A stretch of DNA of 64,000 bases from Puccinia triticina (lineage: Eukaryota; Basidiomycota; Pucciniomycetes; Pucciniales; Pucciniaceae), in assembly GCF_026914185.1 (NCBI RefSeq), contig NC_070573.1, forward strand, positions 2,783,501 through 2,847,500, written 5' to 3'. Numbering within the stretch: the first letter of the stretch is position 1; each line of letters starts with the position of its first letter. Shown here piece by piece: positions 23,130-34,554 of this stretch. Position numbers and translations under genes: made by a program. A model generated the notes under the pieces. That model was not told where the DNA came from, searched no databases, and worked only from the letters and a program-made list of their open reading frames with translations.

Positions 23130-24240
23130 CAATCACAGATCACCATCACAAAGCAAGCCGTGGTGTTATCTATCCTTCTCCTGAGCCAACTTGCAGTAGT
23201 CTTGACCCGGTGGGCGATTGGCCTCGCAACCCGCCACCTCGGCCATCCGCCAAGCCACAACCTAAGAAATAGCGCAAGAAACAAGCAGCTACCTCTGGTT
23301 CAACAACTCAAACAGCTGCAACTGCTCCCAGGAAGAATGCTCCCAAACCTACACTTGAGGAGAATGCTCCTGCTGCTGATGGTTGTCACCATCCTCTTCC
23401 CGCCTCAATCCGATCAGGTGTTATTACCGAACTCAAGGGGGCAGCAAATGAGTCTTGTTCCCTAATTCTTCCCCCCAATGCTAATGATCCATCTTGCAAC
23501 AATCCTGCCCCATTCCTTCATGTAGATGAGCAATCTCGCAACAATCCTGCCCCATCCCTTCAGCAAGGTCTGAGATCAGCCCTGCCTCTCAAAGGTGTAT
23601 CCGATCCACTCCCCAGAAAGAACAAGAAGTGTGATTGAAGCCAGGGTGAAGACAGTCGCAAAGTCCTCCCAGCACCAAGATCCTACTCCGAACTCCTGAA
23701 GGACTCGATTGGCAATCTGGTGGCTGAGGCTCAGGAAAGATTGAAAGGTGCAATGTCTGATGCGGATTGGTGTTTCTTTGTTGAGTTTCACATGGAGCAA
23801 CGTAAGCTGCTGGCTATAAAGGCAATTGAACGCAAGGTTTCTGTTGAAATGATTGACAAATACTTGTAAGTACCTCATGCCTTGCATCAGTCACATTTTC
23901 TCTTGACAGCTGAGACAAAGTGTTTCATGTGCAGAGGCAAATCTTTACCCATTCAAAAGCCATCCAATTGGACTTGCTTCTGGAAGACACAGCCCACTTG
24001 TGATGTCTTTTTTGGTTGTAAGTATTCCCTTTCTACAATTGTAACAATCCATACACTGATTGCTTACATGTACTACTCAGGAGGCAAGGGGGAGATTGCT
24101 CAGAAAGACGGTATGGCTTGGGTATCAGAGCTTTATGAGGCAGCTGGACGAAAGCTACCTGCAGACGCCAAGGAGGATAGACCATCCAAAGCTGGTGATT
24201 AATCCAATCTACTCACCCCATCTGAGCTAGCGCTTGACAA
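23130..24240 (+). pseudogene. Decayed multi-exon gene of unknown, probably rust-specific family
   Basis: One reading frame continues from about 23130 with only two stops. It encodes a proline/alanine/asparagine-rich segment (APRKNAPKPTLEENAPAADG) and then an amphipathic helical region (SYSELLKDSIGNLVAEAQER; EMIDKYL). Two good introns follow: 23866-23909 (GTAAGTACC...TTGACAG) and 24018-24080 (GTAAGTATT...CTACTCAG). The introns argue that it was a host-type gene rather than random DNA. The stops suggest it is broken, and no known domain is recognised. Confidence 0.4.
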
Positions 24241-24444
24241 CAGCTCTGAGGCAGACAACGATAGTGGGGTGGCCGCTGCATCCTGTGCCCACCAGGAAAA
24301 AAAAGTAATCACTTCATGGCAAGTGACATGATGCAGCTTTTATTTCAGCTCCAACACTGCTCCAATGCTGCTCCTCTCCACCAGAACATCTAGGGCCCAC
24401 ATGACAGGTTTCAGGAGCAAAGCACTCAATGTGACAAAACCAGA

Positions 24445-24985
24445 TTATCCTCAGCTTTGGCCCTGGCCCAGCTGATTCTCAGCGTTTATCCTGGCTCAGC
24501 TGATGCTCAGCTTTTGCCCTGGCTCAGATGATGCTCAGCTTTGGCACTGGCCACCTGATGATCATCTTTGTCCCTGGCACAGCTGATTCTCAGCCTTGGT
24601 GGTGGCTCAGCTGATGCTCAGCTTTGGCCCTAGCCTAGCTGATTTTTGTATCTGGTCCTTTCCAAGATTATGCCCATCTTTGTCCCTGGCATGGCTCAGC
24701 TGATACTCAGGGCCAGCTGGTCAAGGACTAGGTCAAAGCTGAGCATCAGATGGGACAGGAAGGCTGAGCAAAGACTGGTACAAAGCTGAGAATCAGCTGC
24801 GCCAGGACTAGTAAAAAGCTGAGCATCACTTGGGCAAGGACTGGTCAAAAGGCTTTATTCCAATTTTGAGAGTGAGCTGCGTGAAAAATCTGAGTATGAG
24901 CTGGGAAAAAAAGCTGAGTATGAGCTGGGTACCAAAGCTGAGTATCAGCTGGACAGAACTGAGGATCAGTTGGGCTCATCAAAAA
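24445..24985. repeat. Bipartite inverted minisatellite (AGCTGATGCTCAGCT type)
   Basis: Units of about 30 bp (CTGGCTCAGCTGATGCTCAGCTTT..CC) run to about 24715. From there to 24985 the array reads in the opposite sense (AAAGCTGAGCATCAGATGGG, GCTGAGAATCAGCTG). The core of each unit is a hairpin: AGCTGA, a three-base loop, then TCAGCT. The array is therefore head-to-head and each unit is itself palindromic. Confidence 0.8.
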
Positions 24986-25139
24986 CTGAACAGGACATCC
25001 TTGGTAAATTTTGGAAGTTGAGGAGATGGTTGGGAGATTGGGGTAGATATTGGATAGATATTGGATAGATGGTGGGTAGCTGGCTGGAGCTGATGTGATG
25101 TCACTTGTCACCAACTGCCTATTTTCTTTTCCTGGTGGC

Positions 25140-26030
25140 CTCTTCTAGGGTTGGTCCTCCAGGATTGCAGACCACTGTTTTGCTGGCTCAAGTATCAGGT
25201 CATGTTCAAGATTTCTTGGATGCCTGGGTGATTCAGGTACATTTTTTAATGTTTCAAATTGTGATTCGGATGTTTTGCCTGATCAACTTGCAATCAGGCA
25301 AATCGTGTTTCAAAAAAATACAATTGCGAGATGATTCTGTTTACAGTATCAAAATATCTTGGCCGCCAATCTTATCAACTGACAAGAACCACCCACGGGG
25401 CCACCCCGTTTGTTCAAACCACTGAGGATCTAGATGGGCCGAATACTTTTGGGAATTGGTTGCATGCGTGGGTTGTAGGCCATACATCTGATTATGTTTC
25501 CTCAGCACTTGATCCAGACCCCCCAAACTCCAAGCATTCACTGAAGGTGACCACACGTATGGCACAACTTGCTGGTCAGTGGAATAGGCTGATTGACTGC
25601 TACTTTATATTCATTTCTGCTGACTGGTTTGCCTTCCTCCCAGCTAAAAAAACCAAAAATGTTTTCACCACATGGCCTTGGACGAACTGCAAGGAGAGAC
25701 TAGCCAAACAAAGGTTTAGGCTGGAGCTGAATCCCCGGATGAGAACGGCAATCAAGAATATCACCACCCCAAGTCGCTACCTGGGGCCAGTAGATATCAG
25801 GCAGCTCCATCTGGACTTTGATGACAAATTCATCAACATAGTCCAAATCACAACTGCTACGTCTTCACAATTGTCTTCCAGAGCAACCAAACGCGTGCGC
25901 TCCGACAATTTGAGCCCACATTGCTCCTCAAGATCAGGGTCCAGAACTCTATTTGAGTCGTCCAGCCCTCAAAGGAAAGGTGTTGTCAAGAAACACTGCT
26001 ACTCAATAAAATTGACCAGCAACAAAGACA
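25140..26030 (+). CDS. Hypothetical protein fragment, family not recognised
   Basis: The open frame 25331-26137 encodes a plausible soluble protein up to about 25990 (e.g. TFGNWLHAWVVGHTSDYVS, VTTRMAQLAGQWNRLIDCYF, TPSRYLGPVDIRQLHLDFDD). A possible upstream exon (HVQDFLDAWVIQ, to 25230) is separated by an intron-like stretch ending TTTACAG at 25348. The downstream part of the same frame passes into Copia integrase at about 26035, so the gene is truncated by, or chimeric with, that element. No function can be assigned. Confidence 0.35.
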
Positions 26031-26095
26031 ATTCCAATTATCAAAATGGTACTATAGAACATTTCAACAGGACTTTGCAGGATATGGGACGTACC

Positions 26096-26434
26096 TGTAA
26101 GCCCCCTCCTTTGGGGTCTCACAAAGCTGTCACATAGTCATCAGTAGATTACATAATCCTCCTGATACTTAGTCTCAGCCTGTTCCTTCCCTAGCTCAGC
26201 AGAGATCCCTGTAGACTGACACATCTCTCTGATCTAGGTAAGCCACTATCCCCTTTCACTTTATACACTCTTTTCCCTCTTCTCACCAGTTGTATAGAGA
26301 GATCCCTGTAGACTGACACATCTCTCTGAGCTAGCTCCCGCTCATTCTGAAATACAGTCCCTGGTCATAGAAACTGTGCCCTTGTGCCCCTTTTGAGCCA
26401 CTTCAACAGTGAAGGAGATTCCACTCCTTACAGT
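26096..26434. repeat. Solo LTR inserted in Copia integrase
   Basis: The 339-bp segment begins TGTAAGCC and ends CTCCTTACA, with terminal TGTAAG/CTTACA inverted ends. It is flanked on both sides by GTACC (26091-26095 and 26435-26439), a 5-bp target duplication. It contains a duplicated motif around AGAGATCCCTGTAGACTGACA (26210 and 26297). Removing it restores continuity of the integrase frame. It is structurally similar to, but not the same family as, the LTR at 5927-6231. Confidence 0.9.
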
Positions 26435-26503
26435 ACCCTTCTACTTGGTAGTGGTCTGGACAAGCGGTTCTGGGTGTTTTCTTTTGTTTGAGCCTGTTAT
26501 CTC

Positions 26504-27840
26504 TTGAATTGTATTCCTAATGGAGCAAGTGGGGATATTACTCCTTTTGAACATTTTTTGGGCACAGGCCTTTGCTGGATACTGCCAGGGTGTTCAGCAA
26601 TAAGGCGTAAATCCACTTATCTGCGGAGAAACAAAAAAACCTGGACAAGCGCGCCGTACCGGTTCATGTGGTTTCTATCCTTCCTCATTCCAAGGGTTGG
26701 TGCTTTTGGATACCCCCATATAACTCTTTTTATTAATTTGGACGTAGCCACCTTTTGTCATCACCCTGCTGCAAAGGACGCCTCTGCCCCTCAATTTTCC
26801 CTAGCAGATATGTCAGAACTCCGTCTGGGAAATTTCCGCAATGAGGATATGGCGGTGGAACAAGATGCTTTGGTGGATCTAATTTCATTATCTGTTCCGG
26901 AGGTATTTGCTGCTGATGTTCCACGTACATACAAGCAGGCGGTCAAGAGTTCTGAAAGTGAAAACTGGGTATTGGCTCTCAATGAGGAAATCGACAATCT
27001 CGATGATTTGGGTGTCTGGGTTGTTGTGAAGGTACCAGAAGGAACAGAGGTCATGACTGCAAAATTGGTGTTTACAAAGAAACTAAAAGCGGACGGAACA
27101 GTGGACCGGTATAAGGCTTGTTATGTGGCACAAGGTTATTCTCAAATAGCTGGCCTGCAATATGGTGAGACTTTTGCACCCACTGCAACATTTGTTTCCA
27201 TGAGCCTGTTACTTTCTATGGCCGCATTGAATGACTGGCCTGTTCATTCTTTTGATTTTGTGGCCGCTTACTTGAACTCTCCAATAGATGAAGATCTATG
27301 GGTTTCAGCTCCGGAAGGCTTATTGACTCCTGCCGGCCATGCCTGCCATCTCAAAAAAGCACTATACGGGACTAACAAGGCCGCGAGATGTTGGTGGCGC
27401 GACCTTGCAAAGACGCTAGACAGCCTTGGATACAAAGCCTCTAAATACAACTCCAGCATGTACATTATTGAAAAAAAATCCAATGGCGGGGCAATCTGGG
27501 TTCACGTAGACAATGGGATTTTCACAGCGCCCAATGAGGCAATTTTGAGACAATTGGAGAAGAACCTGTCTGCCACCATTCGGATTAAATGGGAGTGTTC
27601 ATTAACAGACATAGTAGGCCTTTCCATCATCAGAACCGACTCAGGATTCAGCCCATGTCAACCTAAACTTATTAATAAGTCGCTTGAGGACCACTGGGAC
27701 GGGGTGACGCGAAGTACCACACCACTACCTTGTGAGAATCTTACATTAACGAACACGGAAGGATCTGGTACTCTCCCTTCTGAATTCCTTTCTGTTGTCG
27801 GGATTCTCAGTTACATCGCGGTATCATACGCTGTACATGT
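26504..27840 (+). pseudogene. Copia reverse transcriptase region
   Basis: The open frame encodes the Copia RNA-dependent polymerase. Visible motifs: NWVLALNEEIDNL, LVFTKKLKADGTVDRYKAC, TFAPTATFVSM, FDFVAAYLNSPIDEDLW, LKKALYGTNKAARCWW and the degenerate active site HVDNG (HVDD in active enzymes). That loss of the second Asp, together with truncation and the adjacent inversion, makes the copy inactive. Confidence 0.85.
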
Positions 27841-28184
27841 CAAAGAGTAAATTACGAATCCAAAGTATTTGTTTAGTACAATTTCCTAAGGCCATATATT
27901 CCGCATGGGCTGTTGAAGATGCTACAGTTGTGATCCTCTTAGAGACCCAAGCTATCAGACAACCAAAGTGTAGAATAATGAGACCGTACTTAGATCTAGA
28001 GAACTCACCCCCCCAGTTTGTGTCAACATAACCCAGAAGAGGAGGGCTGTCCTTCCGCGATTGGAGAGTTGGGGTACGCGTCCTCGTTGTCGCAGCATAA
28101 TTGATGAGATTCTTCAGCCAAGTCCAGTGCGTAGTAGAAGGACACTTAGAGAGCCGCGCCAAGAAATCAACAGCGAAACAAATA
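27823..28184 (-). pseudogene. Inverted internal segment of the same Copia RNase H
   Basis: On the minus strand this stretch encodes the missing middle of the Copia connection/RNase H region, from GTRPDICFAVDFLARLSKC through GYVDTNWGGEFSRSKYG and SSTAHAEYMALGNC to LWIRNLLFDMYSV. Upstream (LSYIAV, ending near 27822) and downstream (IKCNNQATVKISLN, from about 28190) pieces lie on the plus strand. So the segment was inverted in place. Breakpoints are placed to within about 10 bp. Confidence 0.85.
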
Positions 28185-28798
28185 TCAGGTCTAGTCCCTA
28201 TGTGGGCAACATCAAATGCAACAACCAGGCCACCGTCAAAATCAGCTTGAATGACACGTCTAAAAAACGCGTCCGCCATACAGATCACAAATTCTACATC
28301 ATAAACCAGGCTTTCTCCAAAAACAAAATTTCTGTCACTTGGGTCCCAACAACACTGGGTAACGTTATCCACGCTATTTCAGTAATGTAGGGGTTTGAGT
28401 TGCCACCCGGCTATGTTAATACTGCTATCAGTAATGTCTGATTTCTTGGCGCACCCGTAACGTAACTGCACATTTTAATTTTGGCCGCCAGAAACAGATA
28501 ATGTATTGATAATATTCCAGGAAAGTGTGTTACTGCAGTGAAGCAGATGCTGTACATTTATCCACCCCTGGATAATGTGTTATTAGATGCTGTACAGCAG
28601 GGCATAGCATGGTGGTATTTGACGCGTTTTTTGGGCCCCTCAGATACTGATTCGTTGAATATTCAAGTATTTGGAGATACTTGACAAAAAAACTTCTGAA
28701 ATACATTACAAACACCAAAAAATTACATTTTTTGTGTTTTTGAATTATTTTGGCCCATTTCTGGGCCATATAATTTTGAGGGGGTCATCCGTCAAAAG

Positions 28799-28937
28799 TA
28801 TCATGGTGCCAAAGGTGCTTATAATGTTGCCGGAGGCATATCTCATAATGGCGGATGCACTATTCAGAGTGCCAGACGCACCTTTGATAGTGCCAGACGC
28901 ACTTTTGATAGTGTTGGACTCACTTTTCATAGTGGCA
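28799..28937. repeat. 21-bp minisatellite, array 1
   Basis: Degenerate units of exactly 21 bp, of the type GACGCACTTTTGATAGTGCCA, increase in regularity rightward. Because 21 is a multiple of three, the array is open on both strands as a heptapeptide repeat (LIVPDAL-like on plus, SASGTIK-like on minus). Related arrays are at 30358-30478 and 34555-34790. Confidence 0.85.
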
Positions 28938-29424
28938 GTGGGGTAGACGGAAAAGTGAAAAATCAAAAGTTTTTTCCTCATACATATATTTACTGACACT
29001 AGGCCTCAAGATACCGCCAACTTGGACCTCAGAAATGGATTCTATGGCCAATTTTACCCCTAGTCACCACTGGAAGCGTCACTGGAACCCCGCTGGATTG
29101 GAAGTTACACCCTCTTGGACCCTCATGGACACGGTCAGCTCCAGTCATCAACCTGTAACAACCCTCAAGTCACCTCTGCCAGGTATACGCATACTCAGCC
29201 CCAGCCAAACACATGCTCTTTTCAATCCCTCTTATCTCCACTGCATATGCAGGGGACTAACCCCATTTCTTCTGTATTTGACATGTCCCCACTTCATTTA
29301 TGTACCCCTTGCAGCTGCATGCAGTCTTCTGACCTCATTTCTGCACTCCTTGCATTAGTCTGACACCACTCACGCACCCCTTGCATGAGGTACTCCTGTA
29401 TTTGACATTTCCCTGCTTTGTTTA

Positions 29425-29880
29425 TGCACTCCTTCAAGGCTGAAACGCTGCGCTGCGCTACAAAAAAGCGGTCTTTTAGCGCAGCGCAGCGGGGAACCGC
29501 TGCGCGGTCAGCCCAAAAAGCGGTAGCGCAGCGCCAGTCCCGCTGCGCTACCACTGAAAATAGCAGGGTCCCGCTTTTTTCCCGACCCAAAAAGCGGTAG
29601 CGCAGCGGGCGGGGCCACTCCTTTCAGCGCCGCGCAGCGGCCACCAAAACAGCTGCGCTGCGCTTTTTTGGCTGGCAGCGGGGGAGCGCTACGCGGCCAG
29701 CTCAAAAAGCGGTAGCGCAGCGATGGTTCTGATGCGCTACCGCTGAAAGTAGCGGGTCCCTGCTTCTTGCCAGACCCAAAAAGCGGTAGCGCAGCAGGCG
29801 GGGCCGCTACTTTCAGCGCAGCGCAGCGGCCACCAAAACCGCTGCGCTGCGCTTTTTGAAGCGCAGCGCTTTCACCCTTG
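29425..29880. repeat. GCG-rich inverted repeat block (GTAGCGCAGCG words)
   Basis: Dense repeats of AAAAAGCGGTAGCGCAGCG and its reverse complement CGCTGCGCTACCGCTT alternate, so the block is full of nested inverted repeats. Two tandem super-units are recognisable (about 29500-29660 and 29700-29850, each with CCACCAAAAC.GCTGCGCTGCGC). Similar words recur at 31610-32050 and 60045-60600. Confidence 0.75.
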
Positions 29881-30357
29881 ACTCCTTGCATTAGTAAGAC
29901 ATCATCTTTCATTCCTCACCCCACTTTTTACCTGTATTTAGTATCTTCTGACACCACTTGTACGCAGCCCACAAGGTAAAATCCCTCATCCAGGGTCCCC
30001 CTTGTAGCTAAAATTCCTCACATTTGTCTATATAAGGAGCTCTCTCCGCCCCAGTTGTTTTTCCTTCAGCTCAGGATTACCCAGTTATTTACATACCACC
30101 TTCACACTTACCATCACATCTATACCTCACCACAACCCTCATATTTGCAAATAACCACTGAACTCACTCTCAACTCTCACGTACCTGTCATCAAACAAAT
30201 TCATCTGGAACTAGACCAGACCTATCACTTGATCATAACTTGCCAAGCTTAGCTTGGTGGGTCTTGTTATCTGATAGCAAAAGGGCAGAGTTTTGCACCT
30301 CCATCATACCCTTCACCATTCAGCAAAAGGGTTTCACAACCTCTTTTGAGTCCTATA

Positions 30358-30478
30358 GCGGACACACTTTTCATAGTGCCGGACGCACTTTTGATAGTGG
30401 CGGACTCACTATTCAGAGTGCTGGATGCAATTTTGATTAAGGATGGCCACTATTCAGAGTGCCGGATGCACTTTTGAT
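30358..30478. repeat. 21-bp minisatellite, array 2 (left of hAT insertion)
   Basis: Units such as GACGCACTTTTGATAGTGGCG and GATGCACTTTTGATT continue directly on the far side of the hAT element at 34555. The hAT element therefore inserted into what was a single array, and its 8-bp duplication (CTTTTGAT) is part of the repeat unit. Confidence 0.85.
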
Positions 30479-31609
30479 TGAGGATGGCTATAGGGCGGGT
30501 CCGGGCAGCCCATGGGCTGGCCCATTGCGGCCCGCGGGCTGAGTGGACAGGCCAGATGGGCAATGGGCCGGCCCATGGGCTCTGGGAATCTGGGCTGCCC
30601 ATGGGCGCCTGCAGGCTGCCCATGGGCCAGAATTTCAGCAATCCCAGCTTGGTAGGTTAATTTTACAATTACAATCTTTTGGCGGAGAATGATGGGGAGG
30701 GGGGGGGATTTGTTGCGCAAGAACAAAACGTAAAATAAAGTCTTAAGAATTTATTTTCCAAGCCGCTTTTATCCAATGTTGAGTACACAACAAGGCATCA
30801 ACTGTCTTGTTGTTAAGACGCAACCAATAATCGTCCACCGTAGAGAAAGCCAACTGGGAGGCAATGGATGACATAGGAATCATGAGCATGATTCTTGCAG
30901 ATTGAGATAATGATGGCAATCAAGAGGAATTCCCTTCCCACCAGCAAAGAACACTGAAATTCTCTTCCTCACAGTTGGGTTTGCACAAGATGTTACGTTC
31001 TTCAAGGTACAAATCTAATTCAGCCCCGGGAGCATTGACTTGATATCCGCCAATCGTGCCTGCTATGTATTGGTTGAACCTGGAGAGATCTTCATTGATC
31101 TTCTTAACCTTTACAGTTGAAGTGGCTTGTGTGGCTGGCTTGGAGGCAGGTGATTCAGGCGGAACAAATTGTTTCCAAAGTGATAAGATCGTGGACCTAA
31201 CTTCTCCCAAGAAAGCATCCACCTCAGACAGCACAAGTGACTGTTGCTCAAGGCTGTAGCGGAGATAATGAATTTTATATTGAGGGTCTAGAACGAGTCC
31301 GATAGCTGTAAGTTTCTTTGCCGGACCCCAGTATTTGTCAAACTTGTCCTTCATGGGCTTCACCATCTTGCAAAGTTGATCTTCTGCTTCACTGGGGTTA
31401 GAGGTGGTCACTTTGCATCCGGGTACCCGCGGTGTTTTTAACCCATATCCCAACATCCGCATCCAACAGCGGGTACCCGCTCTCTGGGGCAGATACCCGC
31501 CCCTCAAAACGTGCTTACTGGTTGACTGGTACATATGTCATTCAACCGGGAGGCACTTCTCCTGGCCGACTGCTCTATATGGCTGTCGACTGGGAGCAAC
31601 GGTGGGCCA

Positions 31610-32050
31610 GCTACGCTAAACATAGCGTTAGCGTGGCGTAGTGTAGCGGAATTCCGCTAAATTTTAGTGTAGCGTTAGTGGAATTGCGCCTTCTCTGCGC
31701 TAAGGCTACGCGCAAAGGGTGCGCAGCTAATTTAGCTGTTAGCGTAGCGTTAGCGCAGATGCGCGCAATTGCGCTAACACTACACACGCAGGGCGCAAAA
31801 GAGAGCGCGCTACCGTGCGCCACAGTGCTTTCAGCTGAAAAAAGGCCTTTTTTTACGCTAAAAGCGCTGTAGCGCAGCGTAGTGACTGTAGCGGCGCGCT
31901 AACACTAACAAACAATTGGCGCGCTGTTAGCGCCGCTGAAATGTAGCGCAGCGTAGCGGCGCTAACAGCGCGCTAACGCTACTCAAAATGGGCGGGCGCT
32001 TTTTGCCGCTACGCTAATGCTAAGTGGCCCGGTAGCTTAGTGTAGCGTAG
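31610..32050. repeat. AGCGTAGCG/GCGCTAACGCTA inverted repeat block
   Basis: Short words such as TAGCGTTAGCG, GCGCTAACACTA, GTAGCGCAGCGTAG and their reverse complements are interleaved, so much of the block is self-complementary. It resembles the blocks at 29425-29880 and 60045-60600 in word use. Confidence 0.7.
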
Positions 32051-32084
32051 CGGCCCAACGTTGCCGGGAGGGACTTCTCTTGGT

Positions 32085-32400
32085 TGACTGCTGCATAATG
32101 CTGTCGTCCAGGAGGGACGCCTCCTGGTCGACTGCTCAATATGGCTGTTGACCGGGAGGGACTCCTCCCGGTCGACTGCTCAATATGGCTGTTGACTGGG
32201 AAGGACTCCTCCCGGTCGACTGCTCAATATGGCTGTTGACCGGGAGGGACTCCTCCCGGTCGACTGCTCAATATGGCTGTTGACCGGGAGGGACTCCTCC
32301 CGGTCAACTGCTCGATACATATGCCTGTTGACCGGGAAGGACTCATCCCGGTCGACTATTGTATGTTGCTGTCGACCAGGAGGGACTCCCCCCGATCAAC
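32085..32400. repeat. 44-bp tandem array of hairpin units in the nested MITE
   Basis: About seven units of about 44 bp (GACTGCTCAATATGGCTGTTGACC plus a hairpin). Each contains a perfect inverted repeat, ACCGGGAGG and CCTCCCGGT around a GACT loop. Variants with GGGAAGG or CCCCCGATC show ongoing divergence. Confidence 0.88.
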
Positions 32401-34554
32401 AGCAACATAGAACGGCTTCATGGCTGCCAACCGCCGCAGCTCCCATGCCCTAGGGAGAGCGGATACCCACTGGAATACACGGGTACCCGCTGGATTCTGC
32501 CGGAATCTCAGACATCCGCATCCGCTGGCGGGTATCCGCCCACTCTGGTGGATACCTGCCAGTGGATAGCGGATACCCGCAGCGGGTTTGAAGTGACCAT
32601 CTCTAACTGGGGTTGGTGCAAGGTTTGGAGTAGTAGATAAGCTGCTTCTCAATGGCTGTCATAACCCGGTATCCATGATTGATGGTTGGATAATGGGTCC
32701 CACTCAGTACAACAGTTGCTGCAAGTGAGAGAAAAATTGAGAACAAGACGTGTCAGTAAAAATTTTGGTAGAACTCTAAAAAAACATTGAGGCTTGCCTT
32801 GGTAGAATGGCTCGAGGAATAGCTGGATTTCCTTCAGTTCTTCCCATTGAATCTCACTTGGGCAAGATTTGAACTTTTCATCTTCAAGTTCAAGTTGCTG
32901 GAAGGCTGACTTGCATGGCATCAAGGACTTGATCATTAAATAGGTTGCATTCCATCTTGTTGGAACATCTTTTGAAGGGTGCTTCATTGATTCATTGAGA
33001 TTAACCAAAACAAGGGCCTTGTCAAAAGCATCCATCCGGGATTACGATCCATGGATGTAATGCACACTTGTGCAGAGTAGCTTGACTGCAGTACCTACAA
33101 CCTTGAGCCTATTCTTGACCACAAGTTTAATAACGTGGGCCAAGCAACAAACATGGAAGTTGGGCGATGTTGTAGCAGGAGTTGAACTAGTTGTGGAGCA
33201 ATCTTTAACCAATTGCTGCAATTGGATCAGAGCAGAGGTATTATTTGCCACATTATCAAGAGTTACAAAACCAAGCTTGTTCAAGAATTCCCACTCATTC
33301 AGAACGTGGAAGAGTTGCTCAGAGATTGCGTGGCCGGAGTGCGGAGGCGGGAGGGGCCAAAAGCTGATGATTCACTTGGTTATTTCCCACTTCTTGGTGA
33401 TGAAGTGGGCAGTTATTACCATATAACCGGTGAGATGCAAAGCAGTCCACATGTCAGTTGTTAGTGAGACCATCTTCGCCATTTCAGCTTGCTTCATTTT
33501 GTTGTAAATGCTAATGCAATCAGTTTGGACGGCCTTGCGTCGGGGAATGAAAAAATTGGGCTGTGCCAATTGCATGAACTCTTGGAATCCCTTGTGGTTG
33601 GCCATTGCAAAGGTATATTTGTGTTCAACTATTGCCTTTGCAAATTTCCCTCAATTTTTATCTTGAGAAAATACCCAAGCCCGGTTGCTAGTCAAGCCGT
33701 TGAAGCTGACAAGCCCAGGTTGAAAGACCGCTTCATTTTCTGCAATACATCAGTCAGAATGTCCTCGTAGATGGGTTGTTCCTGACAATGGTGCTGCTGA
33801 AAGTTTTTTGTGGCAATAATTGCATATAGCCCTTGGTACACCTCCTAAATAAGATCAATAACAATGTAAAATAGTCAGTCTCATATCAATAGCTGCAGAA
33901 ACTTTGGGTGAGAAAGTCCAGTACTGACCATTGCCAACCTTCCTGAAGTGCTCCTGCACCCCGCTGGTGAGCTTACGCCTCTTGACTGAGCTCCCCTCAA
34001 GATCTTGAGATCCATTCACGCTGTTGGCAGCGCCTGTTGTTTGTGAGCCTGGGCTCTTGGTGGTAGGCAGCTGCCAATGAGCTTGAGGGCCGTGGCCGGG
34101 AGTTGGTATTTCTGGTTCAAATCTGTTGGGGACCCAAATGTGGTTCCTTTTGCCTTTGTCATTGGACTGTTTGGACAATTTGGGGTTTGTCTTCTTCTTA
34201 GAATTCGCCATTTGGTGTAGGGGAAGTGGGAAGAACGGTTGACCGTGGGTTGAATCTGACAAACCTTGTAGCTGAACTGGGTCCACTGGTTTGTGTAGCT
34301 CGGAGGTTGGAGACTTGGAGTCTTTAGATTTTCACTGATTGTATTTGTTGATTCGTGACTGATTCTGAAGATTCCTCATTCAGTGTCTGGACTCCGAGTC
34401 CCCAATCCCCAAGCCCATGGGCAGCCTGTTTAGCAAGCAGGTCTGGTGGGCTGGGCCAAACCTTCTAATCATTTGGATAATCCGGCCCAAAACCAGCCCA
34501 AACCCGGCCGTGTTTGAGCGGCCCATTGGGCAGCCCGCCCTATAGCCATCCTTA

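Larger units (their letters stand above)
26035..28390 (+). mobile_element. Copia-type element (integrase to RNase H), split and internally inverted
   Basis: Copia coding motifs run from integrase (NGTIEHFNRTLQDMGRT, 26038-26095) to the end of RNase H (VRHTDHKFYIINQAF, to 28390). A solo LTR at 26096-26434 interrupts the integrase; after it the frame resumes with LLLGSGLDKRFWVFSF and LNCIPNGASGD. Reverse transcriptase follows to about 27822, then a segment of about 360 bp reads on the opposite strand. Gag and the element's own LTRs are not seen, so it is a 5'-truncated copy. Confidence 0.85.
28391..30357. other. Repeat-rich intergenic stretch
   Basis: A block at 28540-28615 (CCACCCCTGGATAAT, GCTGTACAGCAGGGCATAGCA) recurs inverted at 34980-35055, possibly as ends of an older element that has been filled by later insertions. 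It also holds the 21-bp array at 28799 and the GCG-rich block at 29425, listed separately. The 29030-29400 and 29890-30350 parts show no gene. Confidence 0.45.
31399..32605. mobile_element. hAT-type MITE nested in the hAT transposase gene
   Basis: Ends are TAGAGGTGGTCACTT on the left and TAGAGATGGTCACTT when the right end is reversed. ACTGGGGT is duplicated exactly at 31391-31398 and 32606-32613, an 8-bp hAT-type duplication. The interior has GGGTACCCGC-type palindromes near both ends, a GCG/AGCGTAGCG block and a tandem hairpin array. No coding region belongs to it. The 1207-bp element splits the transposase between the NP and SEAEDQL segments. Confidence 0.92.
30743..34286 (-). pseudogene. 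hAT transposase, broken
   Basis: Reading right to left: a basic N-terminal region (34286 to about 33930), an intron to about 33847, a BED-type zinc finger (CNYCHKK ... HLRGH) and a catalytic region (SLTTDMWTALHLTGYMVIT, FVTLDNVANNT, HVCCLAHVIKL, PTRWNATYLMI). Next comes a probable GC-AG intron (about 32719-32795), then the nested MITE. After it come EDQLCKMVKPMKDKFDKYW and a C-terminal dimerisation region with ELDLYL, an LCWW motif and VDDYWLRLNNKTVDALLC. In-frame stops occur near 33369, 33042 and 30920. Not functional as it stands; it may once have mobilised the related MITE. Confidence 0.88.
30479..34554 (-). mobile_element. hAT transposon with 8-bp target duplication
   Basis: Terminal inverted repeats begin TGAGGATGGCTATAGGG on the left and TAAGGATGGCTATAGGG when the right end is reversed. 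CTTTTGAT is present at 30471-30478 and 34555-34562, the 8-bp duplication typical of hAT. Subterminal regions are rich in GCCCATGGGC/GGGCAGCCC words. The interior carries a degenerate minus-strand transposase interrupted by a nested MITE (31399-32605). Total 4076 bp. Confidence 0.92.
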
